Assembly (NCBI GenBank): GCA_036556965.1
Contig: DATBIO010000057.1
Location: forward strand, 1 to 14,575
Length of the DNA stretch: 14,575 nt
Direction: 5' to 3'
Source of the DNA: DATBIO01 sp036556965
GTDB taxonomy: Bacteria; Acidobacteriota; Vicinamibacteria; Fen-336
Notes under the pieces: model-generated
The model's database searches: none
The model's input: the letters and a program-made list of their open reading frames with translations, nothing else
Told to the model about the DNA's origin: nothing
Translations under genes and position numbers: made by a program
In this document: in pieces, positions 1 through 7,018 of the stretch
Layout: every line of letters starts with the position of its first letter
Numbering within the stretch: the first letter of the stretch is position 1

Positions 1-1277
1 CGCTCGCGGGTTGCCTCCTCGCCGCCGCGGCCCCCTCGTCCCTGCGGGCGCTGCTCGGCGCGGGCGCGGTGCGGGCCAGCGGCGTGGACGGCGCCGGTCG
101 GACCGTGGTCATCCCGCTCGTACTGCACGGTCCGTCGCGGGAATCGATGGTCATCCTCACCAACCCGGGGCCGGAGCCCGTGCTGGTATCGGGGATCTAC
201 GTGGGAGCGGAGGGCACGCCGCTGGCCGCCTCCAAGGTGGGGCCGCGCAGCTGCCCCCGCCGGATGGTGGATCCCTTCGCCAGCCTGGCCCTGCCCCTGC
301 ACGACTTCTGTCCCGACCTCCGGACGCCCGACGTCGAGAACTTCGGCTACCTGGAGATGACGTCCCTGGCCGACACGCAGGGCAACTTCTTTGCCACCAG
401 CCGCGTGGACACGAGTCGGGGGACGACGTTCGGGGTGCCCGGCCAGCCCGTGGGCGCCTTCGACCCGAGCCAGCCCATCATCGTGCCGCCCGGCCAGATG
501 CGCGGCCTGAGGGTCATCGGCCTGTCGTCCACCCTGTGGGAGCAGCCCGTGTGCTACCTGGCCTCCCTGGGGGAGCCCAAGACGATGCTCGTCACCGCCA
601 CCGACGGTCAGGGGAGCCCGATCGCACCCGCGCAGGGCATCGGCCTGCCCGCGCGCCGCATGGTGCGCGTCTCGCCCCTCAACGGGTCCAAGATCACGGC
701 CAGCAACCTGCGGGTGGAGATCGCCTCGAACGACCGCGCCCTGGTGGTGGCCGGCTGCGCGGTCGAGTACGCCCCTACCCTCACCATCGACTACACGCCG
801 GCGCAGACGCCCGTACCCCTGGACGCCGCGCGCCTGCGCACGGTCCGCTCGGACGAGCTCCTGCTGCCGGGCACCTACCAGGTGGGCTTCATCTGGGGCG
901 ACCCGCTGGTGGGGCTGGCCCCCCAGACCGTCACCCTGAGCACCTACCTGCGCTGGGACGACATCGTGAGCTGCTCGCTGGCCGCTCCCCTCAACCCCCT
1001 GCACTTCGACGGCAGGTTCTGGCTGCAGATCCAGGTGCGCGACCCGCTGGGGGCGGTGGTGGCGGGGGGGCCCGGCGCGAAGGACACCGGGGTCTTCAGC
1101 ACGCGCGTGCGCGGTGCCTATCCGCCGGGCACGACGCAGCGCTGGCTCATCGAGGTCTCGTACGACGCCGCCGCGCACGCGCAGCTGCCCTGGCCCGGCA
1201 ACCAGACTCCCGGCCGCTGGGCCGTGACCTGCTCGAGCGCGGCCGGCATGTCGGAGCCGATCCCCGTCCATTTCTGA
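1..1277 (+). CDS. Exported six-cysteine protein of unknown function, 5'-partial (paralog A)
   Basis: The frame is open from base 3 and no start codon is seen, so the gene begins left of the window. The first residues read as the end of a signal peptide: a hydrophobic Ala/Leu-rich run, then a likely cleavage after VRA near base 78. An LAGC string at bases 3-14 could instead be a lipobox. From the GTG at base 69 about 402 residues follow, rich in short beta-like stretches and without catalytic motifs I recognise. Cysteines lie at about 62, 81, 162, 230, 302 and 388 (counted from base 69), a layout matching the next gene, as does the early VIPLVLHGP segment (VVPLVAYGP in the neighbour). It is therefore a tandem paralog. 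An exported disulfide-bonded beta protein is my inference; the function is unknown. Its stop codon lies 47 bases before the next gene's preferred start. Confidence 0.8.
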   Translation, partial: LAGCLLAAAAPSSLRALLGAGAVRASGVDGAGRTVVIPLVLHGPSRESMVILTNPGPEPVLVSGIYVGAEGTPLAASKVGPRSCPRRMVDPFASLALPLHDFCPDLRTPDVENFGYLEMTSLADTQGNFFATSRVDTSRGTTFGVPGQPVGAFDPSQPIIVPPGQMRGLRVIGLSSTLWEQPVCYLASLGEPKTMLVTATDGQGSPIAPAQGIGLPARRMVRVSPLNGSKITASNLRVEIASNDRALVVAGCAVEYAPTLTIDYTPAQTPVPLDAARLRTVRSDELLLPGTYQVGFIWGDPLVGLAPQTVTLSTYLRWDDIVSCSLAAPLNPLHFDGRFWLQIQVRDPLGAVVAGGPGAKDTGVFSTRVRGAYPPGTTQRWLIEVSYDAAAHAQLPWPGNQTPGRWAVTCSSAAGMSEPIPVHF

Positions 1278-1313
1278 TGTCGAACGAGATTTCCGGGACC
1301 CATGTCCCGGGCT

Positions 1314-1318
1314 GGAGG
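1314..1318 (+). promoter_or_regulatory. Ribosome binding site deciding the start of paralog B
   Basis: GGAGG lies six bases before the ATG at 1325. This favours 1325 over the in-frame ATGs at 1277 (which overlaps the previous stop as TGATG) and 1319. Starting at 1325 also places a textbook signal peptide at the N-terminus. Confidence 0.75.
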
Positions 1319-1324
1319 ATGGTC

Positions 1325-2572
1325 ATGACTCGACGCACGTCGCTTTCCTGGCTGGTGGCCGCGATGCTGGCCGCCGGCACCGCCCCCGCCGTGGCCGCCA
1401 GCGCCGACGACGCTGCCGCCCGCGTGGTGGTACCCCTCGTGGCCTACGGCCCGACGCTCTCCAGCCGCGTGTTCATCGAGAACCACGAGTCGTTCCCCGT
1501 GGCCTTGCAGGTGCTCTACGTGGGCGACCGGTCGGGCCCGCATGCCGGCAAGCGCACGTGCTTCGCGGGCAGCGGCGGCATGCTGGTGGTCAACCCCCTG
1601 AGCGTCGCCGACATCGATCCCGCCTCCAGCTGCGCGCTGACCGGGGTTCCCGACTTCGGCATGCTGGTGGTGTCCGTGCGTTCCCGCAACGTGATGGCGC
1701 GGATCTCCGCCCGCGCGCGCGTCGACGTGCGCGCCACCGCCGGCTACTCCGTGCAGACCTTCATGGTGGACGGCGTTCCCGTGGGCTCCCTGGACAGCAC
1801 GGAGAACCTCCACCTGGCGGCGGGCCTCGCCCAGGGCCCCGGCCCCTTCAACTCCTCGCGCAGCGTGGACTGCTCCTTCGCCACCCTCGACCACGGCAGC
1901 AACGCGGGCAGCGTGCTCGGACGCCTCGGGGTGAGGGACGATCGTGGCGTGACCCTGGGCACCGACCAGTTCTTCCTGCTGCGGCCCTTCGACCTGGCGC
2001 GCTTCAAGGACGTCTTCAAGCTGGTGGGAGCGCCGGCCGGTTCCTACGAGGGCGCGCGCGTGGAGTTCGGGCTGGCGGGCGGGGGAGACGTGGTCCTGGG
2101 CCACTGCTGGACCGTCCAGAGCAATCAAGGCGCCGTCGTCCGCACCTATGCCCTGTCCACGGCCCAGGTGGCGGATCCGCAAGAGGAGACCCGCCGCCGG
2201 TCCATCCGCGTGGAGGCGACGCCCGGGGTGACGGCCCCCGGCTGGACCTTCGTCCTCGCCCCCCCGGCCACGAGCGAGGTGGTCCACGGGCTCTACGTGC
2301 GCCATCCCGACATCGTGAAGTGCAGCGTCCTGTCGAACCACGGGCTCCGCATCGAGGCCGTGCCGCCGGACGGGGTCAGCATCGGCGCCCTGGGGCCGGT
2401 GGTCGAGTTCGCCACCGTGCCCCATGCCGCCGTCAACGGCGGCCAGGCCGACCTCTGGGGCCTGGAGATCTCCTGGGCCCCGGGCGCGGCCGCGCTGGCC
2501 GCCGCCCCCTATGCCATCGACTGCCGCAGCGGCAACGGCACCAGCCTGGCCGACCAGCTGTTCCGGCAGTGA
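1325..2572 (+). CDS. Exported six-cysteine protein of unknown function (paralog B)
   Basis: A 415-residue protein. Residues 1-25 form a Sec signal peptide: MTRR, then a hydrophobic stretch ending PAVAAS, with cleavage probably after AVA or VAA. The mature part opens with VVVPLVAYGP and has cysteines at 79, 103, 183, 261, 333 and 400. The upstream paralog has the same number and order with similar gaps (24/80/78/72/67 here; 19/81/68/72/86 there). Shared short segments include YVG after the first strand and the (D)DIVxCS motif at the fifth cysteine. No transmembrane segment follows the signal peptide. I infer three successive disulfide-closed beta modules in a secreted or periplasmic protein. 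I do not recognise the family. The two genes probably share a transcript and arose by duplication. A hairpin just after the stop (2574-2594) could end transcription. Confidence 0.85.
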   Translation: MTRRTSLSWLVAAMLAAGTAPAVAASADDAAARVVVPLVAYGPTLSSRVFIENHESFPVALQVLYVGDRSGPHAGKRTCFAGSGGMLVVNPLSVADIDPASSCALTGVPDFGMLVVSVRSRNVMARISARARVDVRATAGYSVQTFMVDGVPVGSLDSTENLHLAAGLAQGPGPFNSSRSVDCSFATLDHGSNAGSVLGRLGVRDDRGVTLGTDQFFLLRPFDLARFKDVFKLVGAPAGSYEGARVEFGLAGGGDVVLGHCWTVQSNQGAVVRTYALSTAQVADPQEETRRRSIRVEATPGVTAPGWTFVLAPPATSEVVHGLYVRHPDIVKCSVLSNHGLRIEAVPPDGVSIGALGPVVEFATVPHAAVNGGQADLWGLEISWAPGAAALAAAPYAIDCRSGNGTSLADQLFRQ

Positions 2573-2573
2573 G

Positions 2574-2594
2574 GGACGGCGCCCGGGCCCGTCC
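2574..2594 (+). terminator. Hairpin after paralog B, possible terminator
   Basis: GGACGG (2574-2579) pairs with CCGTCC (2589-2594), and the interior GCCCGGGC is itself self-complementary. It starts two bases after the stop codon. No T-tract follows, so it may be a transcript-end structure rather than a classical intrinsic terminator. Confidence 0.35.
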
Positions 2595-2645
2595 GAAACC
2601 ACGCGCCTGGGCCGTTTGATCCATTGCCGTCGGCGCCGTCTCGTG

Positions 2646-2665
2646 GCCAGGCTCGAAAGTCTGGC
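2646..2665 (+). other. Leader hairpin upstream of the third exported gene
   Basis: Within the 160-base gap between genes, bases 2646-2653 pair with 2658-2665 (eight pairs including one G-T wobble), closing a CGAA tetraloop. It lies about 70 bases before the next start codon. It resembles no riboswitch I know; it may be a stability or translation element. No convincing promoter was seen in this gap. Confidence 0.3.
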
Positions 2666-2733
2666 GTCCGCATGGCCCGCACGCGGGCCTCTCCGCGGGC
2701 CGGCCCGGCGCCGCCGGATCGATGGAGGTTGCG

Positions 2734-3891
2734 ATGAAACCCCTCTTCCTCACCACCGCGGCTCTCCTGGCCCTGGCGCCGGTGTCGGCGCCAGCGGCCG
2801 AGGCGCCGGCGCCCGCCAATCCGGTGACGATCCAGCTCGCGTCCGGCACGGAGACGCTCCATCCATTCACCACCCACCGGTTCCCCGTGGCCTCGCCGGA
2901 GCAGGAGGACCCCGTCAACCTGGTCTTCGAGGGCGCCGCCGACCCGCGCGAGGTGCGCGCGGCCCTCATGTCCGTGGACGGCGACCGGACCGCCTTCGGC
3001 CTCCCCAGCGCCTTTCCCTTCAACTGCACCTGGACGGAGGCCGCGGGCGACGAGCAGGCGACCTGGACCGCCGGCGCGGGCTGGGAAGGCGGCGCCATCC
3101 AGCTCGCGTGCGGCGCCTACGCGATGCGCTTCCACCTGCGCCTCTTCCGCCACGGCGCGCGCACGCTGGGCGGCGCCCACCTGGACCTGCAGGTGCCGGC
3201 GACCACCCAGCACGAGGTCATCGCCTGGAACTTCCCGCAGACGCTGGTCAAGATCGACCTGTTGCGCAGCGGCCTCCTGGGCTCCGATCCGTACACGACC
3301 GAGGTCTTCGGCCCCACCCCGTACCACCGCGCCATGCCGTACTACATCCACAACGCCCTGCCCGTCACGCTGCGCGCCCTGCTGGAGCTGCCGCTCGAGG
3401 ACACGGATCCCGCCGTGAGCCTCACGGTCCCCATTCCGTCCAACGGCAAGGCGACCGTCCTCGACGTACTGCCCAGCTTCGTGCCCGCCCAGTCCGACAC
3501 GCGAACGGAATTCGCCGTCGCGTTCAACCAGGGCATCCCCAAGCCGTTCTGCAACGACGGCACGCAATGGGTGTGGGTGCGGGGGCCCGTGCACTTCACC
3601 GTGCGCGTCCAGCTCAACCCCTCGGGACGCTACCTGCGCACCCAGCTCATCTCGGGGCAGCTGGAGGTGACGCCCTACGACCCGCGGACGGGCCAGCCGA
3701 CGGGCCCCACCGTGCCGGCGTTCGTGTTCGAGAACCACCGCGGGATGCTGACGGACAACTACGGCGAGATGAACTGGTCGCTGGGCCAGACCATCTCCGG
3801 GGAAGTGACGCAGGTGCTGTCGCAGGACTTCCGCGCCGGGCAGCACGACGCCTACACGGCGGCGCTGGACTGCGGGCCCGCGGCGCCCTGA
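2734..3891 (+). CDS. Exported four-cysteine protein of unknown function
   Basis: A 385-residue protein. The start is ATG 2734, because GGAGG (2724-2728) lies five bases ahead and the N-terminus is then a clean signal peptide: MKPLF, a hydrophobic core, and an Ala/Pro cleavage region near residues 20-22. The in-frame ATG at 2722 would sit on the ribosome binding site. The mature part is Pro/Thr-rich near its N-terminus, with Trp-rich segments at about 100-120 and cysteines at 98, 126, 273 and 380. Notable segments are FPFNCTW and YYIHNALP. It has no obvious catalytic motif and does not share the six-cysteine pattern of the two genes before it. I recall similar hypothetical exported proteins in Acidobacteria, but this is memory, not a search. 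Its location suggests co-function with the upstream pair at the cell envelope. It converges on the molybdate operon. Confidence 0.82.
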   Translation: MKPLFLTTAALLALAPVSAPAAEAPAPANPVTIQLASGTETLHPFTTHRFPVASPEQEDPVNLVFEGAADPREVRAALMSVDGDRTAFGLPSAFPFNCTWTEAAGDEQATWTAGAGWEGGAIQLACGAYAMRFHLRLFRHGARTLGGAHLDLQVPATTQHEVIAWNFPQTLVKIDLLRSGLLGSDPYTTEVFGPTPYHRAMPYYIHNALPVTLRALLELPLEDTDPAVSLTVPIPSNGKATVLDVLPSFVPAQSDTRTEFAVAFNQGIPKPFCNDGTQWVWVRGPVHFTVRVQLNPSGRYLRTQLISGQLEVTPYDPRTGQPTGPTVPAFVFENHRGMLTDNYGEMNWSLGQTISGEVTQVLSQDFRAGQHDAYTAALDCGPAAP

Positions 3892-3903
3892 ATCGTCCGC
3901 GGC

Positions 3904-3931
3904 GCCGGGCCCGGCGCGCGCCGGGCCCGGC
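3904..3931. terminator. 28-base perfect palindrome between convergent genes, probable bidirectional terminator
   Basis: The unit GCCGGGCCCGGC, itself a palindrome, occurs twice around a GCGC centre, giving a perfect 12-bp stem with a 4-base loop. It lies 12 bases after the exported gene's stop and about 50 bases after modC's stop on the other strand. There is no T-tract on either side. Its position between converging genes supports a transcription-ending role for both strands. Confidence 0.55.
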
Positions 3932-3956
3932 ACTCTACCGACCCGCGCAGCACCCG

Positions 3957-3979
3957 CGCGCCCGACGGCGCCGGGCGCG
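3957..3979 (-). terminator. Hairpin just after modC stop, possible terminator
   Basis: CGCGCCCG (3957-3964) pairs with CGGGCGCG (3972-3979) around a 7-base loop. It begins four bases beyond the modC stop on the minus strand. A strong GC stem without a U-run is compatible with ending the mod operon together with the neighbouring palindrome. Confidence 0.4.
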
Positions 3980-3982
3980 GCC

Positions 3983-5050
3983 TCAGGCGTAGACGCGGAT
4001 GGACGTCGCCTTCACCGAGGCCCAGACCGGCCGCCCGGGCGCCAGGGCCAGCGTGGCGGCGGCCTCGCGCGTGACCTCCGCCGTCAGGGTGGCGCCTGCC
4101 TCCACGGTGACGCGCACGCGGTCGGGGAGGGGCAGCAGCGCGCGCACGTGCCCCCCCCACGAGTTCCGGGCGGAGGCGGTGAGGGGCGCCGCGGAGAGCA
4201 GCACGTCCGCGGGGGCGAAGGCGGCGAAGCCGGCGCCGCTCACGTCGTCGGCGAGGACGTGCAGCTCCAGCCCCTCCGCGCGCGCGGCCTTGAGGCCGTG
4301 GCCCGCGTCCACCACCACCGGGTAGACGTTGAGGCCGGCCAGGTCGGCCACGAAAGGGGTGCGGGGCGCCGCCGCCAGCTCGGCGTGCGTCCCCTCCTGC
4401 GTCACCCGCCCTTCCTCCAGCACGGCCACGCGATGGGCCAGGGCGAAGGCGTCCACGGGGTCGTGGGCCACGAGCACCACGGGCAGGCGCGCCTCCTCCA
4501 GGAGCGCGCGCAGCTCGCCGCGCACGACGGAGCGCGTGCGCACGTCGAGGGAGGCGAAGGGCTCGTCGAGGAGGAGCAGGCGCGGCTCCGCGGCCAGGGT
4601 GCGCGCCAGGGCCACGCGCTGCCGCTGGCCGCCGGAGAGCGCGGCGGGGCGGCGGTCCGCGTCCGCCCCCACCCCCAGGCGCCGGAGCCACGCGCCGGCG
4701 CGCTCGCGCGCCGTCTCCGCGGGCGTGCCGCGCGCGCGCGGGCCGTAGGCCACGTTCTCCCGCGCGGTGAGGTGGGGGAAGAGCGCGTAGTCCTGGAAGA
4801 GGAGGCCGGCCCGCCGCCGCTCGGGAGGGAGGTCGAGGCCGGCGCGCGTGTCGAGCCACACCGCGCCGTCCACGCTCACGCGGCCCTCGTCCGGCGGGAG
4901 CAGCCCGGCGAGGACGGCCAGGCAGGTGCTCTTGCCCGCGCCGGAAGGTCCCACCAGGGCCAGCGTCTCGCCCGGGGACACGCGAATGGCCGCCGCCAGG
5001 TCGAGCGCGCCGCGCCGCAGGCGGATGGCCGCCTCGAGGCCCTCAGGCAA
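3983..5050 (-). CDS. modC: Molybdate ABC transporter ATP-binding protein ModC
   Basis: The ATPase subunit that drives molybdate (or tungstate) import through ModB. The 355-residue product has, from the chosen start, Walker A GPSGAGKST (34-42), the Q-loop glutamine at about 86 (FQDYALFPHL), signature LSGGQRQR (138-145), Walker B LLLLDEP (158-164), the switch histidine at about 196 (VAHDP) and a C-terminal TOBE/Mop domain (about 288-354). The start is TTG 5050, which overlaps the modB stop by 8 bases and puts EAAIRLRRG at the N-terminus as expected for ModC. There is no Shine-Dalgarno, so coupled translation is likely. An ATG at 5131 in the same frame would add 27 Trp/Pro-rich residues read out of frame from modB and is rejected. 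All catalytic motifs are intact. It is the last gene of the regulator-modABC operon. Confidence 0.93.
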   Translation of the reverse strand: MPEGLEAAIRLRRGALDLAAAIRVSPGETLALVGPSGAGKSTCLAVLAGLLPPDEGRVSVDGAVWLDTRAGLDLPPERRRAGLLFQDYALFPHLTARENVAYGPRARGTPAETARERAGAWLRRLGVGADADRRPAALSGGQRQRVALARTLAAEPRLLLLDEPFASLDVRTRSVVRGELRALLEEARLPVVLVAHDPVDAFALAHRVAVLEEGRVTQEGTHAELAAAPRTPFVADLAGLNVYPVVVDAGHGLKAARAEGLELHVLADDVSGAGFAAFAPADVLLSAAPLTASARNSWGGHVRALLPLPDRVRVTVEAGATLTAEVTREAAATLALAPGRPVWASVKATSIRVYA

Positions 5051-5837
5051 GGACGGCGGAGCGCCGGGCCGCCACCTTGGCCACCACCAGGGCGGCCAGG
5101 GCCAGGGCCAGCGAGAGGAGGGAGACGGCAAGGGCGGTGTCGAGGTCGGACTCCATGGCCGACATCACGGCCAGGGTCAGGGTCTGGGTGCGCCCCGGCA
5201 GGTTGCCCGCGAACATCATGGTGGCGCCGAACTCCGACAGGGCGCGCGCCCAGGCCAGGGCGGCGCCCGCCACCAGCGACGGGCGGGCCAGGGGCACTGT
5301 CACCGTCCAGAACGCGCGCCAGCGCGAGGCGCCCAGCGTGCGCGCGGCCTCCTCCAGGCGCGCGTCCACGGACTCGAAGCCGGCGCGCGCCGCCTTCACG
5401 AAGAAGGGGGAGGCGATGAAGACCTGGGCCATGACCACGGCCACCGTGGAGAAGGGGATGGAGAGCCCCATCAGCTCCAGGGGCCGGCCGAGCAGGCCCC
5501 GGCGGCCGAAGGCGAGGAGCAGGGCCACCCCCGCCACCACGGGCGGGATGGTGATGGGCAGGTCGATCACGGTGTCGAGGACCTCGCGCCCGCGAAAGGA
5601 GTGGCGCGCCATCAGGTAGGCGAGGGGCGCGCCCAGCGCGACGCACAGCAGGGTGGCCACGGTGGTCGTCTGCAGCGTGAGGAGCAGGGCGCGCGCGGCC
5701 AGCGGCGAGCGCAGGTGCCGCGCCGCCTCCGCCGGGCCCAGGGCGAGGACGAGGGTGAGCAGGGGCAGGGTGACGAAGGCCACCAGCACGGAGGAGGCGA
5801 GGGCGAGCCCGCGCGCGCGCGCGTGGGCGGCGCTCAC
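5043..5837 (-). CDS. modB: Molybdate ABC transporter permease ModB
   Basis: The inner-membrane permease, working with ModC and the binding protein ModA. The 264-residue product has about six hydrophobic segments (roughly 12-34, 50-72, 94-112, 130-148, 186-200, 236-254). The EAA coupling loop EEAARTLGASRW is at about 162-173. The family hallmark ALSEFGATMMFAGN, followed by PGRTQT, is at about 199-218. The length is near normal, although ModB proteins of about 225 residues are more usual, so the N-terminal tail is somewhat long. The GTG start at 5837 overlaps the modA stop as GTGA, and the modC start overlaps this gene's end, so all three subunits should be translated in a coupled way. Tungstate or another oxyanion as substrate cannot be excluded. 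Confidence 0.94.
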   Translation of the reverse strand: MSAAHARARGLALASSVLVAFVTLPLLTLVLALGPAEAARHLRSPLAARALLLTLQTTTVATLLCVALGAPLAYLMARHSFRGREVLDTVIDLPITIPPVVAGVALLLAFGRRGLLGRPLELMGLSIPFSTVAVVMAQVFIASPFFVKAARAGFESVDARLEEAARTLGASRWRAFWTVTVPLARPSLVAGAALAWARALSEFGATMMFAGNLPGRTQTLTLAVMSAMESDLDTALAVSLLSLALALAALVVAKVAARRSAVLA

Positions 5838-6538
5838 GGCAGGAAGCCGCGCCGCCGCAGGGCCGCCTGGCCCTCCGCGCCGAGCACTTCCTCCATGAAG
5901 GCGGCGGCCAGGGGCGAGGTGCTGCGCGTGAGCACGGCGATGGGGTAGGTGGCGACCACGCCGAGGCCCTCGGGGAGGGCGATCACGGCCACGCGCCCGC
6001 GGGCGGCGGCGGCGTCGGTGGCGTAGACGAAGCCGGCGTCCGCCTCGCCCAGGGCCACCTTGGCCAGCACCGCGCGCACGCTCGTCTCCTCGCTGACCAC
6101 GGCCGCGCGCACGCGCTCCGCGAAGCCGGCGCCGAGGGAGGCGTCCCCGTCCATGCGCTCCAGGGCCTTCCGCGCGTACCGCCCGGCGGGGACGGTGGCC
6201 GCGGCCAGCACCACCTTGACCCCGGGCGCGGCCAGGTCGCGGAGGGAGCGCACGCGCGGCGATCCCCCCGGCGTCACCACCACCAGCGCGTTGCGCGCGA
6301 AGGCGCGGTGGGGGCGCGTGCGTCCCGACGCCGCCAGGGCGTCGGCGTGGAGGAGGTCGGCGGAGGCGAAGACGTCGGCGGGGGCGCCCTGCTCGATCTG
6401 CGCGCGCAGGACCTGGCTGCCCGCGAAGTTGAACTCGACCTTCACCCCCGGATGGGCGCGCTCGAAGGCGGCCCCGATGTCCTGGAAGGCCTCGGTGAGG
6501 GAGGCGGCGGCGAAGACGACGAGGACGCCCCTGCTCAC
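5834..6538 (-). CDS. modA: Molybdate-binding protein ModA-like, no visible signal peptide
   Basis: A type II solute-binding protein for molybdate or tungstate. The 234-residue product keeps the ligand-site pattern: FAAASL with Ser13, AGSQ with Ser41, PADVFASAD (53-61), EETSVRAV with Val154, and Tyr172 in FVYATD. These correspond to the E. coli ModA ligand residues Ser12, Ser39, Val152 and Tyr170. The oddity is at the N-terminus. The GTG start (6538), overlapping the regulator's stop as GTGA, leads straight into the first beta strand with MSRGVLVVFAAASL. I translated about 18 codons upstream in this frame and found a Gly/His/Arg-rich stretch, not a signal peptide. Either the protein is cytoplasmic, export uses another route, or a sequence error hides the leader. 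The fold and family call are secure; the location is not. Confidence 0.9.
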   Translation of the reverse strand: MSRGVLVVFAAASLTEAFQDIGAAFERAHPGVKVEFNFAGSQVLRAQIEQGAPADVFASADLLHADALAASGRTRPHRAFARNALVVVTPGGSPRVRSLRDLAAPGVKVVLAAATVPAGRYARKALERMDGDASLGAGFAERVRAAVVSEETSVRAVLAKVALGEADAGFVYATDAAAARGRVAVIALPEGLGVVATYPIAVLTRSTSPLAAAFMEEVLGAEGQAALRRRGFLP

Positions 6539-6954
6539 CGGAACAGCATCACTTCCGTGGCCTTGACCACCGCGGTGGCGCGCTGCCCCTTGCGCAGGCC
6601 CAGGCGCTCCGCGGAGCGGCGGGTGATGACCGCGCTCATCTCCTGCCCGTCCCCCAGCCGCAGGACCACCTCGCAGAGGAGGCCCTCGCCCCGCACGCTG
6701 ACCACCGTGCCCGCGAGCTGGTTGCGCGCGCTGAGCCCCTCCAGGTCGCGCGCGGCGGGGCGTGCCGGCGGGGAGGGCGCATCCCGGCCCAGGTGGCGGC
6801 GCAGGGCGGCCACGTCCCGCGGGGTATAGGCGCGCCAGCCGCGCCGGGTGCGGCGCGGCGGACGCACCTGGCCGCTCTTCTCCCAGAGGTAGAGGGTCTT
6901 GGGGGCCACGCCCAGGAGGGCGCAGAGCTGGGGGCGGGTGAGGGTCTGCTCCAT
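6535..6954 (-). CDS. HTH + Mop/TOBE molybdate-responsive transcriptional regulator
   Basis: A 139-residue protein. Residues 5-50 form a MerR/excisionase-type helix-turn-helix (LTRPQLCALLGVAPKTLYLW, then a basic wing and YTPRDVAALRR). A Pro/Ala linker follows, then a single Mop/TOBE domain at about 75-139 (NQLAGTVVSV ... VITRRSAERLGL ... VVKATEVMLFR) expected to bind molybdate. It is a minimal analogue of ModE, which has a different HTH. ATG 6954 is chosen because the family begins at the HTH. In-frame codons further upstream (ATG 6966 and a longer 215-codon reading) cross the promoter region and rdgB antisense. There is no Shine-Dalgarno, and a TATGAT element ends 7 bases before the ATG, suggesting leaderless translation. 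It heads the mod operon and probably represses it, with self-control, through the repeated CCCGGT sites upstream. Confidence 0.85.
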   Translation of the reverse strand: MEQTLTRPQLCALLGVAPKTLYLWEKSGQVRPPRRTRRGWRAYTPRDVAALRRHLGRDAPSPPARPAARDLEGLSARNQLAGTVVSVRGEGLLCEVVLRLGDGQEMSAVITRRSAERLGLRKGQRATAVVKATEVMLFR

Positions 6955-6961
6955 GACCGGG

Positions 6962-6967
6962 ATCATA
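6962..6967 (-). promoter_or_regulatory. -10 element TATGAT for the regulator-modABC operon
   Basis: On the minus strand TATGAT (5 of 6 to TATAAT) ends 7 bases before the regulator ATG, so transcription would begin at or next to the start codon. No clear -35 is seen at 16-18 bases; an activator or extended contacts may replace it. It lies inside the inverted repeat, as expected for a repressed promoter. Confidence 0.45.
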
Positions 6968-7007
6968 CCCGGTATGACCCGGTCAGGCAGGCCAGCCCGC
7001 TCCCGGT

Positions 7008-7013
7008 TACGAT
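7008..7013 (+). promoter_or_regulatory. -10 element TACGAT for rdgB
   Basis: TACGAT (TANNNT type, 4 of 6 to TATAAT) ends 5 bases before the preferred GTG of rdgB, so the message would be leaderless. No Shine-Dalgarno is seen before that GTG. No good -35 was found. It is flanked by two CCCGGT half-sites. Confidence 0.35.
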
Positions 7014-7018
7014 ACCCG

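Noticed and set aside
11..1276. Extension of paralog B to an 853-codon reading frame from base 11
   Set aside because: The first 420 codons are a shadow of paralog A in another frame; a signal peptide and ribosome binding site fix the start at 1325.
1118..3933. Long minus-strand frames (494 and 474 codons) opposite the exported genes
   Set aside because: They are Gly/Ala/Arg/His-rich antisense shadows typical of GC-rich DNA, while the plus-strand proteins have signal peptides and a conserved paralog pattern.
4148..5948. Plus-strand frames across modC, modB and modA
   Set aside because: Their low-complexity Gly/Gln/His/Arg composition is antisense to three genes with clear family motifs.
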